A stretch of DNA of 64,000 nt, taken from contig NZ_CP096205.1 in NCBI RefSeq assembly GCF_023195775.1, positions 3,759,205-3,823,204 of the forward strand. The letters run 5' to 3'. A model generated the notes under the pieces. That model worked only from the letters and a program-made list of their open reading frames with translations, searched no databases and was not told the origin of the DNA. Below are positions 27,742-35,898 of this stretch, one piece after another. Numbering within the stretch: the first letter of the stretch is position 1; each line of letters begins with the position of its first letter. The stretch is from Flavobacterium azooxidireducens (GTDB taxonomy: Bacteria; Bacteroidota; Bacteroidia; Flavobacteriales; Flavobacteriaceae). A program made the translations under genes and the position numbers.

Positions 27742-28343
27742 CCTCTATTGCTATTTTAATTATTGAGGACGAACCCTTAATTGCAGAAGACATCAAACAA
27801 ACATGTTTGGAAAACAAGTTAAGTGTTGCAGGAATCGCTTATACGTTTGAAGATGCAATTTCTATTTTGGAAGAAAAAAAAGTAGATTATGTTTTGTTAG
27901 ACATTCAATTAGGAGATAGCAATGACGGATTAGAAATTGGCAAACGTCTGTCTCAAGAATATTTTATTCCGTTTAGCTACATTACATCCTTTTCGGATGC
28001 AAAAACATTGTCTCATGTAAAACTGACTAAACCCGCAGGTTATTTAACCAAACCATTTAGAAACCGAGACATTATCATACAAATTGAATTAGGGCTTGAC
28101 ATAGCTGCTCGATTAAAAAAACATGAGTTTGCCAGCCTTAAACATATAAACAAATTCTCTCTTGTTGAGCTTTCTCAAAGAGAATATGAAGTTGTTTTAG
28201 AAATTTGTAAAGGCAAATCAAATTTAGAAATTTCCGAAACACTTTTTGTAAGTATGAATACGATAAAAACACATTTGAAAAATATTTTTTCTAAACTTGA
28301 TGTAAAATCGAGAACAGAATTAATTAACAAAATTATCGGTTAG
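27738..28343 (+). CDS. Response regulator, receiver plus LuxR-type HTH
   Basis: A 201-residue regulator. The receiver domain has the acidic pair E10-D11, the phosphoacceptor D55 (VLLDIQLGD), the Thr/Ser switch (ITSF) and the conserved Lys in TKPF near 111. The C-terminal HTH (about 137-200) is NarL/LuxR type: LSQREYEVVLEICKGKSNLEISETLFVSMNTIKTHLKNIFSKL. Partner of the preceding kinase. Its targets may be the neighbouring secreted genes, which carry a shared upstream motif. Confidence 0.93.
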   Translation: MTSIAILIIEDEPLIAEDIKQTCLENKLSVAGIAYTFEDAISILEEKKVDYVLLDIQLGDSNDGLEIGKRLSQEYFIPFSYITSFSDAKTLSHVKLTKPAGYLTKPFRNRDIIIQIELGLDIAARLKKHEFASLKHINKFSLVELSQREYEVVLEICKGKSNLEISETLFVSMNTIKTHLKNIFSKLDVKSRTELINKIIG

Positions 28344-28358
28344 TTTATTTTTTCATCA

Positions 28359-28373
28359 AAAATCACCCAAAAG
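28359..28373 (+). promoter_or_regulatory. Candidate TCACmCAAAAG regulatory site
   Basis: AAAATCACCCAAAAG is found here and, base for base, at 29714-29728. It lies between the response regulator stop and the gene at 28486, 112 bases before its start. Confidence 0.4.
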
Positions 28374-28485
28374 TAGTAGTTAAACCATCTGTAAAACAGA
28401 CAAATTTGTAATTGATTTAAAAGTATGATTTTCAAACTTTTGATAAAAGGAATTTTATTTTAAACTCAATTAATTTGTAGGTAGT

Positions 28486-29493
28486 ATGGCAAGGCAATTT
28501 ATACTCATTTTCATGATATGTATTTGTTCAATTTCTGTTTATGGTCAAGTTGGAATAAACACAACTGCACCAAAATCTACACTTGATGTTGAAGGTAAAC
28601 CAGGAATTTCTACTGAAATCGATGGCATAAAAGCACCAAATATTTCCGGAAATGAATTAAGAGATAAAGATGCTATTTATGGCATTAATCAAACAGGGGT
28701 GATTGTTTATGTTACATCAATTCCTTCTCCTATATCCGTAAAAACAACTCATATTAATGAAATAGGTTACTATTTTTTTGATGGATTGAGTTGGAAAAAA
28801 CTATCTTATAGCAGTTTAAATGAAATTGGAGATATAAAAAGCAGTGTCAAAACAACAGACCATAATGGATGGATTTTGTTAGATGGAAGGCTAGTCGCTT
28901 CGCTATCAGTAACTCAACAAACAAATGTTTTTAGCTTATTCGGTGGCACTACGCTTAATCTTCCTGATGCTTCAAATAAAATAGTCGTACAAGGTGGCAC
29001 AGTTGGTACAACATCTACTGCAACAAACATTACACAAAATCAACTACCAAATGTTACCCTTACTGGATTTACAAATTTCGGCGGAGGTCATTCACATACT
29101 GTTGATCCAGCTCCAGTTTCAACTAGTAGTAATGGTAGTCATACACATACCCACAACGCTAATCGTAACGCAACAGATGATTATTATGGCTTAGTTAGAG
29201 CTACGTTTTCAGATGGCGGTGGTGCTTCCTCAGTGACTACTGCACCTGGATTAGCCGGATATAATGGCCGAGTTAACGCTGGTTTTAACGGAAACCCAAG
29301 AGCACTTTCTATTAATTCGGGTGGAGACCACACGCATACCATTGATATTCCATCAACAGCAACAAATACCGTTAGTGACCATTTTCATTCTTTACTAACA
29401 ACTTCAATAAATGGTGGTGTTACACAACAAGTTCTTACAACATCAAATTTACCAAGACTTAGTGCAAATATGTTTATCTATTTAGGATTATAA
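28486..29493 (+). CDS. Exported protein with phage tail-collar-like domain and HxH motifs
   Basis: A 335-residue protein with signal peptide ending near VYGQ, then VGINTTAPKSTLDV, a segment common in secreted Bacteroidetes proteins with tail-fibre-like repeats. From about 110 on it looks like a tail-collar / microcystin-dependent domain: GWILLDGR, FSLFGGTTLNLPDASN. Later histidine motifs are HSHT, HTHTH, HTHT and HFHS. In phage fibres such HxH motifs bind metal ions in trimeric stems. No phage genes are nearby, so it is a domesticated cell-surface or secreted fibre-like protein. There is no T9SS tail. Confidence 0.7.
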   Translation: MARQFILIFMICICSISVYGQVGINTTAPKSTLDVEGKPGISTEIDGIKAPNISGNELRDKDAIYGINQTGVIVYVTSIPSPISVKTTHINEIGYYFFDGLSWKKLSYSSLNEIGDIKSSVKTTDHNGWILLDGRLVASLSVTQQTNVFSLFGGTTLNLPDASNKIVVQGGTVGTTSTATNITQNQLPNVTLTGFTNFGGGHSHTVDPAPVSTSSNGSHTHTHNANRNATDDYYGLVRATFSDGGGASSVTTAPGLAGYNGRVNAGFNGNPRALSINSGGDHTHTIDIPSTATNTVSDHFHSLLTTSINGGVTQQVLTTSNLPRLSANMFIYLGL

Positions 29494-29793
29494 AAAATAT
29501 TGTAACTTTTTAAACAATAAAAATCAAAGTGTTAAACGTTTTGATGATTAAAGCTTGCTGATTAATTTGTGATTGTAACCCTACTCTATTTAAGATTATT
29601 CAAATCATAAAATTACACTTCATCTAAATTCTATTAGGCAACTTGAAAGTTGGATAAATATTTATTAAAATTCTAACTAAAAATTTCAGGAGTTAAAGAC
29701 TACAAAAAAGATCAAAATCACCCAAAAGAATGATTTACAAACATTTAAAGAACCATAAATTTGATTCATTAATAACCATTAAATCATTTTATT
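29494..29793. other. 300-base intergenic region with a second TCACCCAAAAG site
   Basis: This AT-rich spacer has no gene that I can support. It holds AAAATCACCCAAAAG at 29714-29728, 65 bases before the next start, identical to the site at 28359. I see no clear hairpin terminator after the tail-collar gene and no perfect -7 box. Confidence 0.5.
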
Positions 29794-30363
29794 ATGAAAA
29801 ACGCATTTAAAACTCTCGTATTCGCCACAGCAATTTTGTTATGTGGAAATGTATCATTTGCTCAAGCACCCGGTTGCAACAGTGCTGCTGAAATTGTATC
29901 AAAAATGTGGCAATCTTGGGACAAAGTTTCGGACAAACTTCCTGGAGATGTTCCTGGAAGTCAATTTGTTTCATTTGCTGCAAAATCAATCACAAATTGG
30001 AATCAAATGGTTGCCGGAAACAGTTGGGCTACTATTGGACCAAGAAGTTTAAACTTTGGTGAAAAAGCCAACGGAACTGTGCTCGGACAAACAACTAGAG
30101 TTTTTACTTTACCACCAAGTAACAAAGAAACGGTAACAATTACTATTAAAAAAATTGACGGAAAAGCTAAAACCGGAATTTCTGTTTGTAGTGAAGGAAG
30201 ACAAGGAAATACTCGTACTGATGACAATTATACATTTAATAATTCTGATGATCCGGAAACAAAAAAATTCATAATTGAAAAAGCTAAAAACAGAGTATTA
30301 AGTGTTACAATTAAAAATTATTCTGTCGGAAATAAATTTCAGTATACTATTGAAGCTAATTAG
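29794..30363 (+). CDS. Secreted protein of unknown function
   Basis: A 189-residue protein with signal peptide MKNAFKTLVFATAILLCGNVSFAQ. The mature part has two cysteines (APGCNSAAE, ISVCSEG) that could form a disulfide. The second half is predicted beta-strand (ETVTITIKKIDGKAKTGISVC, RVLSVTIKNYSVGNKFQYTIEAN), resembling a small beta-sandwich. No family recognised. Codon use looks richer in C-ending Phe/Asn codons than its neighbours, which may mean high expression. It carries the same upstream motif as the gene at 28486. Confidence 0.65.
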   Translation: MKNAFKTLVFATAILLCGNVSFAQAPGCNSAAEIVSKMWQSWDKVSDKLPGDVPGSQFVSFAAKSITNWNQMVAGNSWATIGPRSLNFGEKANGTVLGQTTRVFTLPPSNKETVTITIKKIDGKAKTGISVCSEGRQGNTRTDDNYTFNNSDDPETKKFIIEKAKNRVLSVTIKNYSVGNKFQYTIEAN

Positions 30364-30413
30364 TAGTAAAAAAATTAAAATGAGTAGCTAATTTTCAGTT
30401 TACTGTCATTGAA

Positions 30414-30779
30414 TTACAAAGGCTGTTTTATATAATGCAGCCTTTGTTCGTTTATCAAATCAATTAAAACATCATTATCAATTTCTTCAAGTGAAAAATA
30501 ACGTAAAGATTTAAACGTATTTCGTTTTTCACCCACCAACAGTTCCTTATGTTGTTGAAGTTGATAGCCTTTATTAAAAGCTAAATCAACATATTTTCCT
30601 TTGTGACTTGCATTTAAAAAACAAAATGGTTTTCCGTTTACGTAGTAATATGGAATTTTCCATTTGAATAAAAGTATAGCTTCTGGTAATTCCTTTTCAA
30701 TTATTACTTGCAAATTCAGAAGTATCTCTTTGTATAATTCGGGTTGATTTAAAATATATTCTTCTGCTGGTTTCATCAA
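30414..30779 (-). CDS. DUF1801 (YdhG-like) protein
   Basis: A 121-residue soluble protein of the YdhG/DUF1801 type: PEAILLFKWKIPYYYVNGKPFCFLNASHKGKYVDLAFNKG matches the family's central strands. The biochemical role is not established. It starts 2 bases after the stop of a small membrane protein gene and is probably cotranscribed with it. Confidence 0.8.
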   Translation of the reverse strand: MMKPAEEYILNQPELYKEILLNLQVIIEKELPEAILLFKWKIPYYYVNGKPFCFLNASHKGKYVDLAFNKGYQLQQHKELLVGEKRNTFKSLRYFSLEEIDNDVLIDLINEQRLHYIKQPL

Positions 30780-30781
30780 AA

Positions 30782-31057
30782 TTAATTTTTACCAATGGTT
30801 TCAATACCTTCATTTTCTGGTGTTTTTTTATTTCCTCGCATCAAACGATAACCATATTTAAAACAAAGAAAATTTATAAAACAAAATAAAAGAATAAGTG
30901 TAATTTTTCCAGAATAATAGCTAATTACATAGGATTCATCTTGACCAATTATATCTTTTTCCTCGATTAAAATCATTTTTAATACTGAAGAAAGTATTGA
31001 AAGCAAAAGAATTATCCCAATTAAAAACAAAAGAATTCCTAGAATTTTTTTCAACAT
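30782..31057 (-). CDS. Small membrane protein, two helices
   Basis: A 91-residue protein with helices near 3-27 and 46-67 and a basic, acidic C-terminal tail (RLMRGNKKTPENEGIETIGKN). No family recognised. It is divergent from the gene at 31141 and forms a two-gene unit with the DUF1801 gene. Confidence 0.6.
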   Translation of the reverse strand: MLKKILGILLFLIGIILLLSILSSVLKMILIEEKDIIGQDESYVISYYSGKITLILLFCFINFLCFKYGYRLMRGNKKTPENEGIETIGKN

Positions 31058-31113
31058 TTTTTTAAATTTTGAATAAAAGTAAAAAAAAATTGCACAGCAA
31101 AAAAAGTTTTACT

Positions 31114-31135
31114 TACTTTGCATCTCAAAGTACTT
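31114..31135. promoter_or_regulatory. Operator candidate ACTTTG-N5-CAAAGTACTTT, copy 1
   Basis: An ACTTTG/CAAAGT inverted repeat with 5-base spacer runs into a second ACTTT, so that AAAGTACTTT is also a perfect palindrome. It ends 5 bases before the ATG at 31141 and overlaps the likely -7 region. An identical layout occurs at 32200-32221. Confidence 0.55.
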
Positions 31136-31140
31136 TAAAA

Positions 31141-31764
31141 ATGGAAAACGAGAAATACCTCAACGACCTTTCTGAAATCAAAAATTTGATGAACCGTTCA
31201 TCACGCTTTTTATCGCTGAGCGGACTATCAGGAATATTAGCCGGAACCTATGCATTAATTGGAGCATACTTAGCTTATAAAACGATTTACTTTGATACTT
31301 CTACAATGGGAGCCTATAAGAATTTAGTAATTTCAGAAGAAGCTGTTATCCGATTACTAGTGATTGCTGCATCTGTCGCTTTTCTTTCTTTGCTTACCGG
31401 AATCTTATTAAGTATTCAAAAAGCAAAATCGAATAACGAAACTATTTGGAATAGTACTGCAAGACGATTAGTAATCAATTTTTTAATTCCATTAGCTACC
31501 GGAGGTTTCTTTATTATTTTTTTGATCGAAAAAGAAATGTTAGGTTTAGTTGCACCGCTTACCTTAATCTTTTACGGATTAGCCTGTGTGAATGCGAGTA
31601 AATATACGTTGGGAGGCGTTCGTTATTTGGGACTAACTTTTATTATTTTAGGTTTACTTTCGACTTGGTTTTTGGGCTACGGATTACTATTTTGGGCATT
31701 AGGTTTTGGTGTTTGTCATATACTATATGGTAGTATTATGTATTTCAAATACGAAAGAGGATAG
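31141..31764 (+). CDS. Membrane protein next to winged-helix regulator
   Basis: A 207-residue protein with a soluble N-terminus (MENEKYLNDLSEIKNLMNRSSRF) and six likely helices between about 24 and 200. The frame is open upstream to a TTG at 31069, but that would read through the operator, so the ATG at 31141 is preferred. It heads a cluster with a winged-helix regulator, a DUF1361 protein and creD. No enzymatic motif is visible. Confidence 0.75.
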   Translation: MENEKYLNDLSEIKNLMNRSSRFLSLSGLSGILAGTYALIGAYLAYKTIYFDTSTMGAYKNLVISEEAVIRLLVIAASVAFLSLLTGILLSIQKAKSNNETIWNSTARRLVINFLIPLATGGFFIIFLIEKEMLGLVAPLTLIFYGLACVNASKYTLGGVRYLGLTFIILGLLSTWFLGYGLLFWALGFGVCHILYGSIMYFKYERG

Positions 31765-31767
31765 ATT

Positions 31768-31810
31768 TTTTGATTGTTTGATTATCCGATTTTTAGATAA
31801 TTAGATTCTT
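31768..31810. repeat. GATT-type spacer repeat
   Basis: A short run of GATTnTTnGATT units of the same family as at 2750-2868 and 15372-15463, between the membrane protein and the regulator gene. Confidence 0.55.
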
Positions 31811-31883
31811 TTCAATATAATAATTTTTCAAATTTTATTCATCTGTGTTCCAATAAAAAATAGTAATTCCTTTCCTTTGCAAA

Positions 31884-32180
31884 ATGAAAAACATCATCCA
31901 AAATATAAACAAAGCCTTTGACCATCGTATCCGACTGGGTATTATGTCGATTTTGATGGTGAATGAAAGTGCCGATTTTACTACGCTGAAAGAATTGTTG
32001 GGTGTCACCGATGGCAATCTTGCCTCGCATGCCAAAGCCTTAGAATCTGAAGAATACATCGCCATTGAAAAGCAATTCATAGGTAAAAAACCCAACACTA
32101 GCTACAAAGCCACAAAACTTGGAAAAAAAGCCTTTCAAGAACACATTGAAGCACTTGAAAAATTAATCAAAAAAAATTAA
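31884..32180 (+). CDS. Winged-helix transcriptional regulator
   Basis: A 98-residue one-domain regulator of the ArsR/MarR-like winged-helix (HTH_34) group. It has FDHRIRLGIMSILMVNES, then the helix-turn-helix ADFTTLKELLGVTDGNLASHAKALESEEYIAIEK, then the wing (KKPNTSYKATKLGKKAF). There is no metal-binding cysteine motif and no sensor domain. The operator-like inverted repeats before the genes at 31141 and 32226 are its most likely targets. It would then act as a local repressor whose signal is unknown. Confidence 0.88.
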   Translation: MKNIIQNINKAFDHRIRLGIMSILMVNESADFTTLKELLGVTDGNLASHAKALESEEYIAIEKQFIGKKPNTSYKATKLGKKAFQEHIEALEKLIKKN

Positions 32181-32197
32181 TCTATTTTTTTATATTT

Positions 32198-32221
32198 TAA
32201 CTTTGAAAAACAAAGTACTTT
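32198..32221. promoter_or_regulatory. -7 box plus operator candidate, copy 2
   Basis: TAACTTTG at 32198-32205 fits the -7 consensus and forms the left arm of ACTTTG-N5-CAAAGTACTTT (32200-32221). The palindrome ends 4 bases before the start at 32226. Spacing and sequence are the same as at 31114-31135. Confidence 0.6.
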
Positions 32222-32225
32222 ATAA

Positions 32226-32891
32226 ATGAAAAAACTTACCTATTATCAAACTATCAGAAAAAATGAGGTGATTGTATTTGCTACGTTAACTCTTTTCAGT
32301 CTATTGCTACTATTAATTAGAGCCAAAGTGACACAAAGTGTTTTCTTTTTCTTTCTAATTTGGAATTTATTCCTTGCTTTCATCCCTTACTTAATTTCAT
32401 TCTTTCTTTTCACTTCAGTCACTTTCCAAGAAAGGAGATTTCTAAGAATCGGAACGCTTTTGGTTTGGTTGCTTTTTTTACCTAATTCCTTTTATTTATT
32501 GACCGATTTTGTACACCTCAACAAATTTCCGGACGTACCTTTTTGGTTCGATTTGGTGTTGGTTTCCTCATTTTCGATTACCGGATTTGCTTTGGGATTA
32601 TTCTCCATCCGAACCATCGAAAAAATAATTCAACTCCATTATTCCAAAACTCAAAGTAAGATAATGCTGTTTTGCATTCTTTATTTAACTGCTTTTGGTA
32701 TTTACCTCGGACGGTTTTTACGTTTCAACAGTTGGGATTTACTCTCAAATCCAATTGATTTGTTTTCATCCTGTGTTGACTGTCTGTTTATGAGAGATGT
32801 TCAAAATTTTACACTTGGCTTTGGTACTTTCTTACTGGTTTTATACTCCGTTTCTTCTGCTTTAATTTCTAAAAATATACATCATGACTAA
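32226..32891 (+). CDS. DUF1361 membrane protein
   Basis: A 221-residue protein with six or seven helices. The motif WLLFLPNSFYLLTDFVHLNKF near 79-100 and GIYLGRFLRFNSWDL near 156-170 match the DUF1361 family. Function unknown. It shares an 8-base overlap with the next gene and is preceded by a strong -7 box embedded in an operator candidate. Confidence 0.85.
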   Translation: MKKLTYYQTIRKNEVIVFATLTLFSLLLLLIRAKVTQSVFFFFLIWNLFLAFIPYLISFFLFTSVTFQERRFLRIGTLLVWLLFLPNSFYLLTDFVHLNKFPDVPFWFDLVLVSSFSITGFALGLFSIRTIEKIIQLHYSKTQSKIMLFCILYLTAFGIYLGRFLRFNSWDLLSNPIDLFSSCVDCLFMRDVQNFTLGFGTFLLVLYSVSSALISKNIHHD

Positions 32892-33207
32892 AAAAACGTA
32901 TGCTGCGGTAAACGGTCAATTATCAACTCAAATTGCTATTTTTTCATTTGCTATTGGTACGGTTTTATTTTTAACACATCAACTATTTCCAACTGTAGAT
33001 TTCATAATTATTATTGGAATTTACTATGTAATGACCGCTTTATTAATCAATAGTCTTGTATTGCTCAACCTAATCCATCACTTTATCTTCTTCCGAAATC
33101 ATCGGGAATATTTTGCCATTAAAATCCTCATCGTATTGGCTAATCTTCCTATTGCCGCTGGGTATTTTTATATAACTATTAATCGCATTAATCTATTTCA
33201 TTTCTAA
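32884..33207 (+). CDS. Small membrane protein
   Basis: A 107-residue protein with three helices (about 16-32, 38-60, 78-98). It overlaps the DUF1361 stop by 8 bases and precedes creD by 52 bases of spacer repeat. No family recognised; it probably belongs to the same envelope-linked operon. Confidence 0.7.
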   Translation: MTKKTYAAVNGQLSTQIAIFSFAIGTVLFLTHQLFPTVDFIIIIGIYYVMTALLINSLVLLNLIHHFIFFRNHREYFAIKILIVLANLPIAAGYFYITINRINLFHF

Positions 33208-33257
33208 TAATCTAACAATCTAATAATCTATTAATCCAACAATCTAAAAATCAAAAA
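33208..33257. repeat. AATCTAAnAATC spacer repeat
   Basis: Five or six near-repeats of AATCTAACAATCTAA fill the gap before creD. They are the reverse complement of the GATT units seen elsewhere. Confidence 0.6.
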
Positions 33258-33259
33258 TC

Positions 33260-34603
33260 ATGGAAAAACAAACCAATTTCTTTCAGTCCAACACCGCTAA
33301 AATCATCATGGTTGGCTTTTTAACGCTCATTTTATTGATTCCGCTTCAATTTGTGAAAAGTCTTATTGAAGAACGATCCATTCGTCAAAAAGAAGTCGTT
33401 TCCGAAACTTCCGAAAAATGGGGCGAAGACATTTATTTTTATGGTCCGATTTTGAAAATTCCGTACAAAGTACATACCGAAAGCCTTCAATACGAAGCCA
33501 AAACCAATCAGCATGTGAAAACCATTTCCACTGAAATTCGTTTAGCCTATTTCTTTCCGGAAGAACTAAAAAACACCACAGATGTCACAATGGTTAAACC
33601 ATTACAACGCAGTTTGTATAAGTCGAATGTGTTTAATGCTCAAATGGATTTTTCAGGAAGTTATGTTTTTCCGAACTTCAAAATCAATTCGATTGCGGAT
33701 GAAAATATTATGTGGGACAAAGCCACGATTTTGATTCGGACAACGAATTTAAAAAGCATCAAAAGTCAGGTGAATTTAAAGTTAGGTGATTCGGTTTATC
33801 GATTTGAACCAACGCAAAACAAGCAGAATGATTCGATGTCAACATTAGAAACCGGTTTAGTGAATTTGCAATCGCTTCAACAAAATAGAAAACAAAACTT
33901 TACTTTCAACATCAATTATAACGGTAGTAAGATGATTCATTTTGCTCCGATTGGGAAAACGACTTCGGCAAAAATGAGTTCCAATTGGCCGTCGCCGAGT
34001 TTCTCCGGGAATTTTTTACCTAATGACAAAAACAAAAAAATCACGTCAAAAGGTTTTGAAGCCGAATGGGAAGTGTTGCACCTCAACCGACCTTTCCCGC
34101 AGCAATCATTTGAAACTTTACCAAATGTGAGACCGCATGCTTTTGGTGTCGATTTTATTACGACTGTGGATGAATATCAACAAAACGAACGAGCTTCGAA
34201 GTATGGATTTTTGGTAATTGGATTAACGTTTTTAATCTTTTTTCTCATCCAAAGCATTAGTAAAATCAATATTCATATTTTTCAATATTCGATGATTGGT
34301 TTGGCGTTGATTATGTTTTATACGTTGCTTATTTCGATTACAGAACACAGTAGTTTCACGTTGGCTTATGTGGTTGCAGGAGCTTCGGTAATTGTGCTGA
34401 TTTCGCTTTATTCAATTTCAATTTTAAAGAATAAAAAGTTTCCGGCTTTTATTGGGATTTCGCTCACATTTTTATACACATTTATTTTTGTGATTATTCA
34501 AATGGAAGATTATGCATTGTTGGTGGGTAGTATCGGATTGTTCCTGATTTTGGCTGCTGTGATGTATTTTTCTAGGAAGATTGATTGGGGAGCGGGGAAT
34601 TAG
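33260..34603 (+). CDS. creD: Inner membrane protein CreD
   Basis: A 447-residue membrane protein. An N-terminal helix (about 13-30) is followed by RSIRQKEVVSETSEKWGEDIYFYGPILKIPY, the CreD signature. A large periplasmic domain of about 280 residues and a C-terminal block of four to six helices come next. In enterobacteria creD belongs to the Cre regulon and affects envelope integrity and colicin tolerance; here it sits with a winged-helix regulator in place of CreBC. The gene is normal length and intact. Confidence 0.9.
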   Translation: MEKQTNFFQSNTAKIIMVGFLTLILLIPLQFVKSLIEERSIRQKEVVSETSEKWGEDIYFYGPILKIPYKVHTESLQYEAKTNQHVKTISTEIRLAYFFPEELKNTTDVTMVKPLQRSLYKSNVFNAQMDFSGSYVFPNFKINSIADENIMWDKATILIRTTNLKSIKSQVNLKLGDSVYRFEPTQNKQNDSMSTLETGLVNLQSLQQNRKQNFTFNINYNGSKMIHFAPIGKTTSAKMSSNWPSPSFSGNFLPNDKNKKITSKGFEAEWEVLHLNRPFPQQSFETLPNVRPHAFGVDFITTVDEYQQNERASKYGFLVIGLTFLIFFLIQSISKINIHIFQYSMIGLALIMFYTLLISITEHSSFTLAYVVAGASVIVLISLYSISILKNKKFPAFIGISLTFLYTFIFVIIQMEDYALLVGSIGLFLILAAVMYFSRKIDWGAGN

Positions 34604-34626
34604 GGTTTCTCGTAAGGTATTTTAAT

Positions 34627-34713
34627 TTTCTCGCAGAGACGCAGAGACGCAAAGGTTTTGTTTTGCGACTTTGCGTCTTTGCGAGAAAAACCATTTAGTC
34701 CCGAAGCTTCGGG
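34627..34713. repeat. Long imperfect inverted repeat plus perfect palindrome
   Basis: TTTTCTCGCAGAGACGC with a short internal duplication is mirrored by GCGTCTTTGCGAGAAAA at 34674-34690. The stem would span about 25 bases a side. It is followed by the perfect 14-base palindrome CCCGAAGCTTCGGG at 34700-34713. Such GC-rich folds stand out in this AT-rich DNA and look like a dispersed element. It is not a typical terminator, since no T-run follows. Confidence 0.7.
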
Positions 34714-34767
34714 AAAGGTTCATTAAGTTTGGCTTAGTGAGGTTGATTTCTGGATGGTTTTTTTTTG

Positions 34768-34775
34768 TACTTTTG
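34768..34775 (+). promoter_or_regulatory. -7 box of the 34792 gene
   Basis: TACTTTTG, 16 bases before the ATG at 34792. Confidence 0.55.
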
Positions 34776-34791
34776 AGTTAAATCTATTTTT

Positions 34792-35436
34792 ATGTCGCAA
34801 AATTTTCACATTCCTAAACCTTGTTCTGAAAATTGGTTAACAATGACAGCTGTTGAAAAAGGAAAATTCTGTGAACTTTGCAACAAAAAAGTACATGATT
34901 TAAATACCTTGAACAAAGTTGAAATTAAAAATTTATTGAAATCTGAAGAAAAAATTTGTGGTAGGATAAAAAAAACTTATCCAAATTATACTGTCAATAT
35001 AAAAAAATATGGAATTGCACTTTCGATAGCTTCGATACTAGGATTTACAAATTTGAATGCGAAAACAAATTCATCACTAATACAACTAGAAACTACAATT
35101 CCATATCAAAATCCTACAATTCAAAATGATACTATCATTTTAAAAGGAACTGTAAAAGAGGATAAATTTCCTTTACCTGGTGTTTTAATAAAAATAAAAG
35201 GAACAAAACTAGAGACAAATACTGATTTTGAAGGTCATTTTTCATTCATCATTCCAAAAAATGAAATTTCACAAGAATTGATTTTGATTTTTAGCCACAT
35301 TGGCATGGAAACTAAGGAAGTTGAAATTAAAAAGAATCATGAAAAAATTGAAGTTGAACTAACTTCTGACAATATGCTACTTGGAGAAGTTGTTATTATA
35401 AAAAAATCATTTTGGAGAAGAATATTTGGTTATTGA
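34792..35436 (+). CDS. Protein with N-terminal Cys motif and carboxypeptidase-like regulatory domain
   Basis: A 214-residue protein. The N-terminal 60 residues have a pattern common in flavobacterial proteins, IPKPCSENWLTMT, KGKFCELCNKKVHDL and KICGRI, whose four or five Cys may bind metal. A hydrophobic stretch (about 70-88) follows. The C-terminal half (VKEDKFPLPGVLIKIKGTKLETNTDFEGHFSFIIP) is a CarboxypepD_reg-like beta-sandwich, the plug-proximal domain of TonB-linked receptors. There is no receptor barrel, so this is a free-standing member, perhaps inner-membrane anchored. Function unknown. Confidence 0.75.
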   Translation: MSQNFHIPKPCSENWLTMTAVEKGKFCELCNKKVHDLNTLNKVEIKNLLKSEEKICGRIKKTYPNYTVNIKKYGIALSIASILGFTNLNAKTNSSLIQLETTIPYQNPTIQNDTIILKGTVKEDKFPLPGVLIKIKGTKLETNTDFEGHFSFIIPKNEISQELILIFSHIGMETKEVEIKKNHEKIEVELTSDNMLLGEVVIIKKSFWRRIFGY

Positions 35437-35532
35437 AAGAAATACTAGAAAAACTAAAACCTAAATGAAAATCTTTCTAAAATATTTAGACTAATAAGTA
35501 ATTTTTGGAAGTTTTCCCTACTCAATTCAAAA

Positions 35533-35811
35533 ATGAAAAAAAAGTTCCCAATAATTCTGCTCATCCTACTAGGAATAGTTGTGATCACACTTCTGTGTTT
35601 TAACTCCACCCATTACATCCAAAACCAAGATTGGAAATATGCTGATGGAACTTATATTGGGGATTGGTTAAATCACAATAATATTGAAATTAATGATAAA
35701 ATCATTAAAGGAAATAATGGAGAAGCAAAAATTGTTTTCTGCTTTGGCTATAAACTTATTATAAAAAATATTGAAAATGGAGAAACAGGATATTATGTAA
35801 ATAAAAAATAA
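35533..35811 (+). CDS. Small single-pass or exported protein
   Basis: A 92-residue protein with an N-terminal helix (MKKKFPIILLILLGIVVITLLC) and a short globular domain of predicted strands containing WKYADGTYIGDWLN. It may be anchored in the membrane. No family recognised. A terminator follows directly. Confidence 0.6.
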   Translation: MKKKFPIILLILLGIVVITLLCFNSTHYIQNQDWKYADGTYIGDWLNHNNIEINDKIIKGNNGEAKIVFCFGYKLIIKNIENGETGYYVNKK

Positions 35812-35818
35812 AACAAAA

Positions 35819-35851
35819 AAACGGAAACAACTACTCAAAGTGTTTCCGTTT
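35819..35851. terminator. Bidirectional terminator
   Basis: AAACGGAAACA and TGTTTCCGTTT form an 11-bp stem with an A-run before and short T-run after. It lies between the small gene and the convergent lipoprotein gene. Confidence 0.8.
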
Positions 35852-35898
35852 CTACATTCAACCCTTTAACGTGAAGGATTTACTTTTAATTTTGAGAA

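Noticed and set aside
28486..29493. Prophage remnant because of the tail-collar-like domain
   Set aside because: It has a bacterial signal peptide, and the neighbours are a two-component system and secreted proteins; no other phage gene is visible.
31069..31140. TTG-started extension of the membrane protein at 31141
   Set aside because: It would read through the operator and promoter region, and the ATG at 31141 fits better.
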